Assembly (NCBI RefSeq): GCF_014653695.1
Contig: NZ_BNAR01000001.1
Location: 1,054,001-1,118,000 of the forward strand
Origin: Lentzea cavernae
GTDB lineage: Bacteria; Actinomycetota; Actinomycetes; Mycobacteriales; Pseudonocardiaceae
Reading direction: 5' to 3'
Length of the DNA stretch: 64,000 bases
The notes under the pieces are model-generated. The model saw nothing but the letters and a program-made list of their open reading frames with translations. It made no database searches and had not been told where the DNA came from. The position numbers and the translations under genes were made by a program. This document shows positions 55,517 to 64,000 of the stretch, piece after piece. How positions within the stretch are numbered: the first letter of the stretch is position 1; each line of letters begins with the position of its first letter.

Positions 55517-56524
55517 ATGACTCGAGTCGGACTTCTGGGCTACGGCATAGCGGGGCGGGTCTTCCACGCCCCGTTGATCTCCTCCACCGAGGGCATGGAC
55601 CTCGTCGCGATCGTCACCGCGAACCCGGAGCGGCAGGCGCAGGCCCGCGCCGCGCACCCGGACGCGAAGATCGTGACCGCCGACGAGCTGTTCGAGCTGG
55701 ACCTCGACCTGATCGTCGTGGCCACCCCGAACAAGACCCACGTCGAGCACGCGAAGCGCGCCATCGGCAAGGGCGTCGCGGTCGTGGTCGACAAGCCGTT
55801 CGCACCGACGTCCGCGGAGGCGGCCGAGCTCGTGGCCGCGGCGCAGGCCGCGCAGGTGCCGCTCACGGTGTTCCAGAACCGCCGCTGGGACAGCGACTTC
55901 CTCACCGTCGGCAAGATCGCCGACCGGCTGGGCGAGGTCCGGCGGTTCGAGTCCCGCTTCGAGCGCTGGATCCCGGAGGTCTGGGACAACTGGCGCGAGT
56001 CCGGTGCCCCCGAGGAGGCGGGCGGCCTGCTCTACGACCTCGGCGCGCACCTCGTCGACCAGGCGCTGCACCTGTTCGGTCCGGTGAGGACCGTCTACGC
56101 GGAACTCGACCTGCGACGTCCCGGCGTGCTGGTGGACGACGACGTGTTCGTGGCGCTGACGCACGAGAACGGCGTCCGCTCCCACCTGTGGGCCAACGCG
56201 CACGCGGCGAACCACGGGCCGCGCTTCCGGCTGCTCGGCAGCGAGGGCGCGTTCGAGATCAGCGGCCTCGACGAGCAGGAGGACGCGCTCGCCGCCGGCC
56301 GCCGCCCGACCGATCCCGGCTGGGGCCGCGAAGAGCGCACCGGCCGGCTCGGCGTGCTCGACGAGATCACCGAGGTCGCCGTCGAACCCGGCGCGTACCA
56401 GTCCTTCTACGCCGAGATCCAAGCCGGCCGAGTGCCCGTCGACCCCGCTGGCGCCGTGGCGGCGTTGAAGGTCATCGAGGCCGCTTTCCTGTCCGCACGC
56501 GAGAACCGGGTGGTGACCCTGTGA
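55517..56524 (+). CDS. Gfo/Idh/MocA-family oxidoreductase
   Basis: 335 residues. N-terminal NAD(P) fold VGLLGYGIAGRVFHAPLIS, EKP-type motif VVDKPFAPTSAEAAEL and the family catalytic Lys, plus C-terminal DLGAHLVDQALHLFG. These enzymes oxidise or reduce sugars and derivatives. Substrate not known. Operon with the downstream HbpS-like gene (GTGA overlap). Confidence 0.9.
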   Translation: MTRVGLLGYGIAGRVFHAPLISSTEGMDLVAIVTANPERQAQARAAHPDAKIVTADELFELDLDLIVVATPNKTHVEHAKRAIGKGVAVVVDKPFAPTSAEAAELVAAAQAAQVPLTVFQNRRWDSDFLTVGKIADRLGEVRRFESRFERWIPEVWDNWRESGAPEEAGGLLYDLGAHLVDQALHLFGPVRTVYAELDLRRPGVLVDDDVFVALTHENGVRSHLWANAHAANHGPRFRLLGSEGAFEISGLDEQEDALAAGRRPTDPGWGREERTGRLGVLDEITEVAVEPGAYQSFYAEIQAGRVPVDPAGAVAALKVIEAAFLSARENRVVTL

Positions 56525-56994
56525 GCCCCACGACCGAAGAACTCCTGACCCAGGAACGACAGCTCCAGTTCAGTCGTTTCGGCAACGACGTCGCGATCGA
56601 CCTCGGCCTGCACCTGCTCGACGCCGCACGCGAACAGGGCCTGCCGATCGCGATCTCGGTGACGCGCAACGGGCACCGGCTCTTCCACGCCTCGCTGCCC
56701 GGCACCGCGCCGAACAACGACAGGTGGCTGGAGCGCAAGGCCCGCGTCGTCGACCTGTTCGGCCACAGCTCGTTCTACGTCGGAACGGAGTTCCGCGAGA
56801 AGGGCACGACGTTCGAGGCGGAGTCGCGCCTCGACCCGGACCTGTACGCGGCGCACGGCGGCGTCTTCCCCGTCATCGTGCGCGGCACCGGCCCTGTCGG
56901 CACCGTCGGCGTCTCCGGACTGCCCCAGGCCGAGGACCACGCGTTCGTCGTGACCGCGCTGGAATCGTTCCTGAACTCCCGCGAAGCGCAATAG
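56521..56994 (+). CDS. HbpS-like/UPF0303 family protein
   Basis: 157 residues from GTG 56521, overlapping the upstream stop. Pattern of UPF0303 proteins: FGNDVAIDLGLHLLDAAREQGLPIAISVTRNGHRLFHASLPG, NDRWLERKARVVDLFGHSSFYVG, and GGVFPVIVRGTGPVGTVGVSGL. The fold binds small ligands including heme in some members. Forms an operon with the sugar oxidoreductase. Confidence 0.8.
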   Translation: MSPTTEELLTQERQLQFSRFGNDVAIDLGLHLLDAAREQGLPIAISVTRNGHRLFHASLPGTAPNNDRWLERKARVVDLFGHSSFYVGTEFREKGTTFEAESRLDPDLYAAHGGVFPVIVRGTGPVGTVGVSGLPQAEDHAFVVTALESFLNSREAQ

Positions 56995-57395
56995 CACGAA
57001 TAGCCGTCGACACAAAATCCGAACGCCTGCGCAGTCCGCACCGAGAGACACAGCGCGATTTTGATACACACCACTTCGAGTGGATTTCAAACCCACTCGG
57101 GGTGGTGTGTTATAGCAGTGGATCATGCGCATCAATGTGCACGAAAGGGTGATCCTACTGGTCCAAACGAGTGTGCTATTCCATAGTTGAGCGAATAGTC
57201 CGTGGTCACTCGCCTGCCGATACAAGGTCACTTGCCCAGAGCAGCAGTTGTACGCTCTGTAGCGCCATCACGTTCGCGCCACCCACCCGAATGACGCCTT
57301 TTTGGCCTCTTCACAGCCCTCAATTGCGCGAACTAACGTCCGTTCCGGCTCGTCGGATTGGTCCATTAGCGCTGTGAGATAGGTGGGTACCGGTT
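56995..57395. promoter_or_regulatory. 400-bp leader and promoter region of the encapsulin-terpene operon
   Basis: No gene is supported. Contains one strong hairpin (57066-57110: ACACACCAC-ttcGAGTGG...CCCACTCgg-GTGGTGTGT) that acts as terminator for the preceding gene pair, then ~285 bp of lower-GC sequence before the shell gene. Start signal of the shell is GTG 57396, preceded by AGGTGGG 12-18 nt upstream. Confidence 0.55.
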
Positions 57396-58802
57396 GTGAC
57401 TGTGACGGATTCTGACCTCAATGAGGGCCGTCAGCAGCTGAGTTTGGGCACGGCCGCCGCACGAAATCTGGCCACTACCACCAAGTCCGTCCCCCAGATG
57501 CAGGGAATCACCTCCCGCTGGCTGCTCAAGGTGCTGCCCTGGGTGCAGGCCGCGGGTGGTGCGTACCGCGTCAACCGCCGTCTCACCTACACGCTGGGCG
57601 ATGGCCGCGTCTCGTTCACGAACATCGGCGCGGAGATCCGCGTCGTGCCCCAGGAGCTCACCGAGCTCGCGCTGCTGAAGGGCTTCGACGACGAGGAGGT
57701 GCTCGCCGCGCTCGCCGGCCGCTTCCGGCAGCAGGAGTTCGGCATCGGCGACGTCATCGTCGAGAAGGGGCGCCCGAAGGACACCGTCGTGCTGATCGCG
57801 CACGGCAAGGTCGACAAGGTCGGCACCGGCGAGTACGGCGGCGAGACCGTGCTCGGCAACCTGGCCGACGGCCAGTACTTCGGCGAGACGGTGCTGGCGG
57901 GGCCGCAGGGCGAGTGGGAGTACACGGCCAAGGCCGTCACCCCGGTCACCGTGCTCACGCTGTCGTGGACCGACTTCCAGGCGCTCAACGGGGAAGCGGG
58001 CGGCCTGCGCGCGCACATCCAGCACACGTTCAACAGCCGCAACAAGCCCCAGGACGAGCACGGCGAGGCCGAGATCGGCATGGCGTCCGGTCACGACGGC
58101 GAGCCCGTGCTGCCCGGCACGTACGTCGACTACGAGCTCTCGCCGCGCGAGTACGAGCTGAGCGTCGCCCAGACCGTGCTGCAGGTCCACAGCCGCGTCG
58201 CGGACCTCTACAACCACCCGATGGACCAGGTCGAGCAGCAGTTGCGGCTCACGATCGAGGCCCTGCGCGAGCGCCAGGAGCACGAGATCGTCAACAACAG
58301 GTCGTTCGGCCTGCTGCACAACGCCGATCTCAAGCAGCGCATCCACACCCGGTCCGGCCCGCCCACCCCGGACGACTTCGACGAGCTGCTGTCGATCGTG
58401 TGGAAGGACCCCGGCTACTTCCTCGCGCACCCGCGCACGATCGCCGCGTTCGGCCGCGAGCTCAACAAGCGCGGCCTGTACCCGCAGCACATCGACTTCA
58501 ACGGCCAGCAGGTCCCGGCCTGGCGCGGCATCCCCGTGCTGCCGTGCAACAAGATCCCGGTCTCCGACACCCGCACGTCGTCGGTGATGCTGATCCGCAC
58601 CGGCGAGCAGAACCAGGGCGTCATCGGCCTGCACCAGACCGGCATCCCCGACGAGTACCAGCCGGGCCTGTCGGTGCGGTTCATGGGCATCAACGACCAG
58701 GCGATCATCAACTACCTGGTCAGCGCCTACTACTCGGCCGCCATCATGGTGCCGGACGCGATCGGTGTGCTGGAGCACGTCGAGCTCGGCCGCGAGGGAT
58801 AG
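57396..58802 (+). CDS. Family 2B encapsulin shell protein 1 (HK97 fold with cNMP-binding-like insert, EshA-like)
   Basis: 468 residues from GTG 57396. N-arm and start of the HK97 fold at 1-85 ([23 protein letters not shown]), cyclic-nucleotide-binding-like insert ~87-215, linker ~216-245, and HK97 P/A-domain part ~246-468 ([44 protein letters not shown]-like end). The layout is that of EshA/2-MIB-locus family 2B encapsulins. The insert lacks the Arg that binds cyclic nucleotide phosphate (segment 160-180 reads [20 protein letters not shown]). Self-assembles into a protein cage in this family. Confidence 0.9.
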   Translation: MTVTDSDLNEGRQQLSLGTAAARNLATTTKSVPQMQGITSRWLLKVLPWVQAAGGAYRVNRRLTYTLGDGRVSFTNIGAEIRVVPQELTELALLKGFDDEEVLAALAGRFRQQEFGIGDVIVEKGRPKDTVVLIAHGKVDKVGTGEYGGETVLGNLADGQYFGETVLAGPQGEWEYTAKAVTPVTVLTLSWTDFQALNGEAGGLRAHIQHTFNSRNKPQDEHGEAEIGMASGHDGEPVLPGTYVDYELSPREYELSVAQTVLQVHSRVADLYNHPMDQVEQQLRLTIEALRERQEHEIVNNRSFGLLHNADLKQRIHTRSGPPTPDDFDELLSIVWKDPGYFLAHPRTIAAFGRELNKRGLYPQHIDFNGQQVPAWRGIPVLPCNKIPVSDTRTSSVMLIRTGEQNQGVIGLHQTGIPDEYQPGLSVRFMGINDQAIINYLVSAYYSAAIMVPDAIGVLEHVELGREG

Positions 58803-60891
<2,089 letters not shown>

Positions 60892-60912
60892 AAAAGATTG
60901 GCAGGACCCGTA

Positions 60913-62313
60913 GTGACTGTTACCGATCCGGGCCTTGGGATCGAGGACAAGCAGCTGAGCCTTTCCAGGGCAGCCGCGCGCAACCTCGCCACGACGACCA
61001 AGTCCGCGCCGCAGATGCAGGGCATCTCGCCCCGCTGGCTGCTGCGCATGCTGCCGTGGGTCGAGGCGAAGGGTGGCGCGTACCGGGTCAACCGCCGGCT
61101 CACCTTCGCGATCGGCGACGGCCGCGTCACGTTCACCGCCGTGGGTTCCGAGGTGCGGATCGTGCCGCAGGAGCTCGCGGAGTTCAAGCTGCTGCGGGGG
61201 TTCGAGGACGAGGCGGCGATGACCGCCGTCGCGAACCGCTTCGAGCAGCGCGAGTACCTGCCCGGTGAGGTGATCGCGCACCGCGGCGAGTCCGTCGACG
61301 AGATCATCGTCATCGCGCACGGCAAGGTCACCAAGACCGGTCGCGGCGAGTACGGCGACGACGTGGCGCTGGGCACGATCGCGGACGGCGAGTACATCGG
61401 TGACGAGCCCGTGCTGTCCGGTTCCGACAAGAGCTGGAGCTTCACGGCGCGCGCGTTGACGCCGACGACGGCCGTGGTGCTCTCGCGGGCCGCCTTCGCG
61501 CAGCTCAGCGGGCAGATCGAGCCCATGCGCGACCACATCGCGCAGCAGCTCGCGAACCCGACGAACGCGTCGAACAAGCACGGCGAGGCCGAGATCGACA
61601 TCTCGTCCGGGCACGACGGCGAGCCGACGCTGCCGGGCACGTTCGTCGACTACGAGCTGCGGCCCCGCGAGTACGAGCTCTCGGTGGCGCAGACGATCGT
61701 GCGCGTCCACACGCGTGTGGCGGATCTCTACAGCCAGCCGATGGACCAGGTCGAGCACCAGTTGCGGCTCACGATCGAGGCCCTGCGCGAACGCCAGGAG
61801 CACGAGCTCATCAACAACAAGGAGTTCGGTCTCCTCGCCAACGCCGACCTCAAGCAGCGGGTCAGCACCAACTCCGGCCCGGTGACGCCGGACGACATGG
61901 ACGAGCTGATCTCGCGGCGCCGCAACACCAAGCTCATCCTGGCCCACCCCAAGGCGATCGCGGCGTTCGGCCGGCAGCTCAACAACCGCGGCCTGTACGT
62001 GCCGACCGTGGACGTCGAGGGTCAGCAGCTCCAGTCGTGGCGCGGCGTCCCGATCGCGCCGTGCGACAAGATCCCGGTCAACAAGAACGGCACCACGTCG
62101 ATCATCGCGATGCGGCTCGGCGAGGAGAAGCAGGGCGTCATCGGCCTGCGCCAGACCGGCATCCCCGACGAGTACGAGCCCGGCCTGAACGTGCGGTTCA
62201 TGGGCATCGACGAGCACGCGATGCTCAAGTACCTGGTGTCGACGTACTACTCGGCCGCCGTGCTGGTGCCGGACGCACTGGGTGTGCTCGAGAACGTGGA
62301 GATCGGTCTCTAA
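60913..62313 (+). CDS. Family 2B encapsulin shell protein 2
   Basis: 466 residues from GTG 60913 (AGGA 8 nt upstream; start agrees with shell 1, MTVTD). Strongly similar to shell 1 along its length ([54 protein letters not shown]), but the cNMP-like insert is much more different ([26 protein letters not shown]) and also lacks the phosphate Arg. Two shell genes in one operon suggest a mixed, two-component cage. Confidence 0.9.
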   Translation: MTVTDPGLGIEDKQLSLSRAAARNLATTTKSAPQMQGISPRWLLRMLPWVEAKGGAYRVNRRLTFAIGDGRVTFTAVGSEVRIVPQELAEFKLLRGFEDEAAMTAVANRFEQREYLPGEVIAHRGESVDEIIVIAHGKVTKTGRGEYGDDVALGTIADGEYIGDEPVLSGSDKSWSFTARALTPTTAVVLSRAAFAQLSGQIEPMRDHIAQQLANPTNASNKHGEAEIDISSGHDGEPTLPGTFVDYELRPREYELSVAQTIVRVHTRVADLYSQPMDQVEHQLRLTIEALRERQEHELINNKEFGLLANADLKQRVSTNSGPVTPDDMDELISRRRNTKLILAHPKAIAAFGRQLNNRGLYVPTVDVEGQQLQSWRGVPIAPCDKIPVNKNGTTSIIAMRLGEEKQGVIGLRQTGIPDEYEPGLNVRFMGIDEHAMLKYLVSTYYSAAVLVPDALGVLENVEIGL

Positions 62314-62316
62314 GCC

Positions 62317-63363
62317 ATGACAGCGGAGATGACTGAACCGCTCGCCGCCGGACGGCCGTCCGGCGAGGTGCTCGCGTGGAGCCGGGGCCTCGTGCTCCCG
62401 GCTCTGCGCAAGGCCGTCGACCAGCTGCCGCCGTCCATGCGCACGATCGCGGAGTACCACCACGGGTGGCGCGACGAGTACGGCAACCCGGTGCTGGAGA
62501 ACGGCGGCAAGGCGATCCGCCCCGCGCTGGTGCTGCTGGCGGCCGAGGCCGTCGGCGGCACCGCCGAGTCCGCGGTCCCGGCGGCGGTCGCGGTGGAGCT
62601 GATCCACAACTTCTCGTTGCTGCACGACGACGTGATGGACCGCGACACGACCCGGCGCCACCGGGCCACGGCGTGGACCGTGTTCGGCGTCAACGCGGCG
62701 ATCCTGGCCGGTGACGCGTTGCAGGCGGTGGCGCTGGACGTCCTCGCGGGATCGGGCCATCCGCGTGCGCTGGAAGCGATCCGGACGCTCAACGACGCCA
62801 CCGTGGCGTTGCTCGACGGGCAGGCGTACGACCTGGACTTCGAGACGCGGTCCGACGTGCGGGTGTCCGAGGTCGAGCGGATGGCGCGCGGCAAGACGGG
62901 CGCGCTCCTGGGCGCCTCGACCGCCCTGGGCGCGCTGTACGGCGGCGGGTCCGACTTCCAGGTCGAGGCGATGCGCGGCTACGGCACCGAGCTGGGCCTC
63001 GCGTTCCAGCACGTGGACGACCTGCTCGGCATCTGGGGTGATCCCGCGGTGACCGGCAAGCCCGTGCACTCGGACCTGGTGAACCGCAAGAAGTCGCTGC
63101 CCGTCGTCCGCGCCCTGAACGCCGGGCTTCCCGCCTCCGCCGAGCTGGGGGCGTTGTACTCCGGTTCGCAGGAGATGAACGCGGAAACGCTTGCGCGGGC
63201 GGCGTCACTGGTCGATCTGGCCGGTGGCCGCGCGTGGAGCCAGACGCAGGCCGACGAGCTCCACACGCAGGCACTGGTCCACCTCGGCGAGGCCTCACCG
63301 ACCGCGCGTGCGGCGGTGGAGCTCGGCACGCTCGCCCAACTGGTCACCCACCGAGACCACTGA
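62317..63363 (+). CDS. Polyprenyl diphosphate synthase (GPP/FPP/GGPP type)
   Basis: 348 residues. First Asp-rich motif DDVMD (104-108), second DDLLGIWGD (234-242), substrate GGKAIRP and [14 protein letters not shown]99 and S100 precede the FARM, so product length (C15 or C20) is uncertain. No GLGT tail seen. Supplies prenyl diphosphate to the cyclases and may be a cargo or a cytosolic partner. ATG 62317, 3 nt after shell 2. Confidence 0.9.
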   Translation: MTAEMTEPLAAGRPSGEVLAWSRGLVLPALRKAVDQLPPSMRTIAEYHHGWRDEYGNPVLENGGKAIRPALVLLAAEAVGGTAESAVPAAVAVELIHNFSLLHDDVMDRDTTRRHRATAWTVFGVNAAILAGDALQAVALDVLAGSGHPRALEAIRTLNDATVALLDGQAYDLDFETRSDVRVSEVERMARGKTGALLGASTALGALYGGGSDFQVEAMRGYGTELGLAFQHVDDLLGIWGDPAVTGKPVHSDLVNRKKSLPVVRALNAGLPASAELGALYSGSQEMNAETLARAASLVDLAGGRAWSQTQADELHTQALVHLGEASPTARAAVELGTLAQLVTHRDH

Positions 63364-63373
63364 AAGGCACTCG

Positions 63374-64000
63374 ATGACGGAGAACCCGCCGCGTTCGGTG
63401 CTGCTCGCCTCACCCCGGTCGTTCTGCGCCGGGGTGGAGCGCGCCATCGAGATCGTGGAACGACTGCTCGACCAGCGCGGCGGCCCCGTCTACGTGCGCA
63501 AGCAGATCGTGCACAACGTCCACGTCGTGAAGTCGCTGGAAGCTCGTGGCGCCGTGTTCGTGGAAGAGCTGTCCGAGGTGCCTTTCGGTGCCACGGCGGT
63601 CTTCTCCGCGCACGGCGTCGCTCCCGCGGTGCGCGCCGAGGCGCGGTTGCGCGACCTGGACGTGCTGGACGCGACCTGTCCCCTGGTGACGAAGGTGCAC
63701 GCCGAGGCGCGGCGCTTCGCCGAACGCGGCGACACCATCGTGCTGATCGGGCACGCCGGGCACGAGGAGGTCGAGGGCACGCTGGGCGAGGCCCCCGACC
63801 AGATGGTGCTGGTGGAGACCGTGGAGGACGTGCTCGCGCTGGACATCACCGGTCCCGTGTCGTACCTGACGCAGACGACGCTGGCCGTGGACGAGACGGC
63901 CGAGGTGATCGAGGCACTGGAACGGAAGTTCCCGCAGGTGCGGGGGCCCGGTTCCGACGACATCTGTTACGCCACCACGAATCGGCAGGTCGCGATCCGC
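63374..64000 (+). CDS. ispH: 4-hydroxy-3-methylbut-2-enyl diphosphate reductase IspH (partial, 3' end off window)
   Basis: 209 residues to the edge. Iron-sulfur cysteines: Cys18 ([14 protein letters not shown]), [11 protein letters not shown], and CYATTNRQ; the conserved His in HNVHVV, AHG. Last step of the MEP pathway: makes IPP and DMAPP. It is the sixth gene of the operon and would feed the prenyl synthase. ATG 63374, 11 nt after the preceding gene. Confidence 0.93.
   Translation, partial: MTENPPRSVLLASPRSFCAGVERAIEIVERLLDQRGGPVYVRKQIVHNVHVVKSLEARGAVFVEELSEVPFGATAVFSAHGVAPAVRAEARLRDLDVLDATCPLVTKVHAEARRFAERGDTIVLIGHAGHEEVEGTLGEAPDQMVLVETVEDVLALDITGPVSYLTQTTLAVDETAEVIEALERKFPQVRGPGSDDICYATTNRQVAIR

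Overview
The window is high-GC actinobacterial chromosome (third codon positions almost always G or C, many GTG/TTG starts, twin-arginine secreted enzymes, F420-type and XRE/DUF5753 proteins). Gene content looks most like the Pseudonocardiaceae (Lentzea/Saccharothrix/Actinosynnema-like); that placement is an impression, not a computed result. No tRNA, rRNA, CRISPR array, IS element or prophage was seen.

Layout. 1-592: 5'-truncated-at-the-edge PHP metallohydrolase. 664-8096: signalling block of the Rsb/partner-switching kind (PAS-GAF-SpoIIE phosphatase, a Nik1-like hybrid kinase with seven 276-bp HAMP repeats, two STAS antagonists and an RsbW-type anti-sigma kinase), then a Ppx/GppA gene, a phosphodiesterase/acetyltransferase pair and a secreted GH88 hydrolase. 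12.5-15.0 kb: OmpR-type two-component system divergent from a small membrane protein. 15.7-18.9 kb: small secreted and hypothetical proteins, including a probable frameshift or CTG-start pair. 19-22.7 kb: SRPBCC protein, NDH-2, and a divergent FAD/Rieske oxidoreductase. 22.8-24.7 kb: SDR plus divergent XRE/MmyB regulator with a palindromic operator. 24.7-29.0 kb: secreted CAP, double-psi-barrel and thaumatin-like proteins (relatives of plant PR-1, PR-4/expansin and PR-5) behind two tandem LuxR regulators. 29-37.7 kb: regulators (LysR, AraC, LuxR, TetR) paired with a nitroreductase, SDR, acyl-CoA synthetase, deazaflavin reductase and membrane proteins. 37.9-40.8 kb: secreted serine protease and GH16-lectin glucanase with a CebR-like operator. 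40.8-57 kb: ornithine cyclodeaminase homologue, XRE/DUF5753 module, extradiol dioxygenase, a phosphodiester glycosidase-metallophosphatase fusion, DEAD-box helicase, methyltransferase, subtilase, AraC/VOC pair, and a ROK regulator divergent from a Gfo/Idh/MocA-HbpS-like pair.

The most interesting system is the last 6.6 kb (57396-64000, running off the edge): shell 1 - terpene cyclase 1 - terpene cyclase 2 - shell 2 - polyprenyl diphosphate synthase - ispH, nearly without gaps. Both shell genes are family 2B encapsulins (HK97-type capsid fold with an inserted cyclic-nucleotide-binding-like domain, EshA family). The two cyclases look like the separated N- and C-terminal halves of a germacradienol/geosmin synthase, and both end in a similar P(T/S)GLGT(S/A)A tail that resembles a segment in 2-methylisoborneol synthase and is a good candidate for a cargo-loading signal. 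IspH and the prenyl synthase would supply precursor. The picture is a two-component proteinaceous terpene nanocompartment in which the second cyclase has lost its canonical NSE metal-binding residues.
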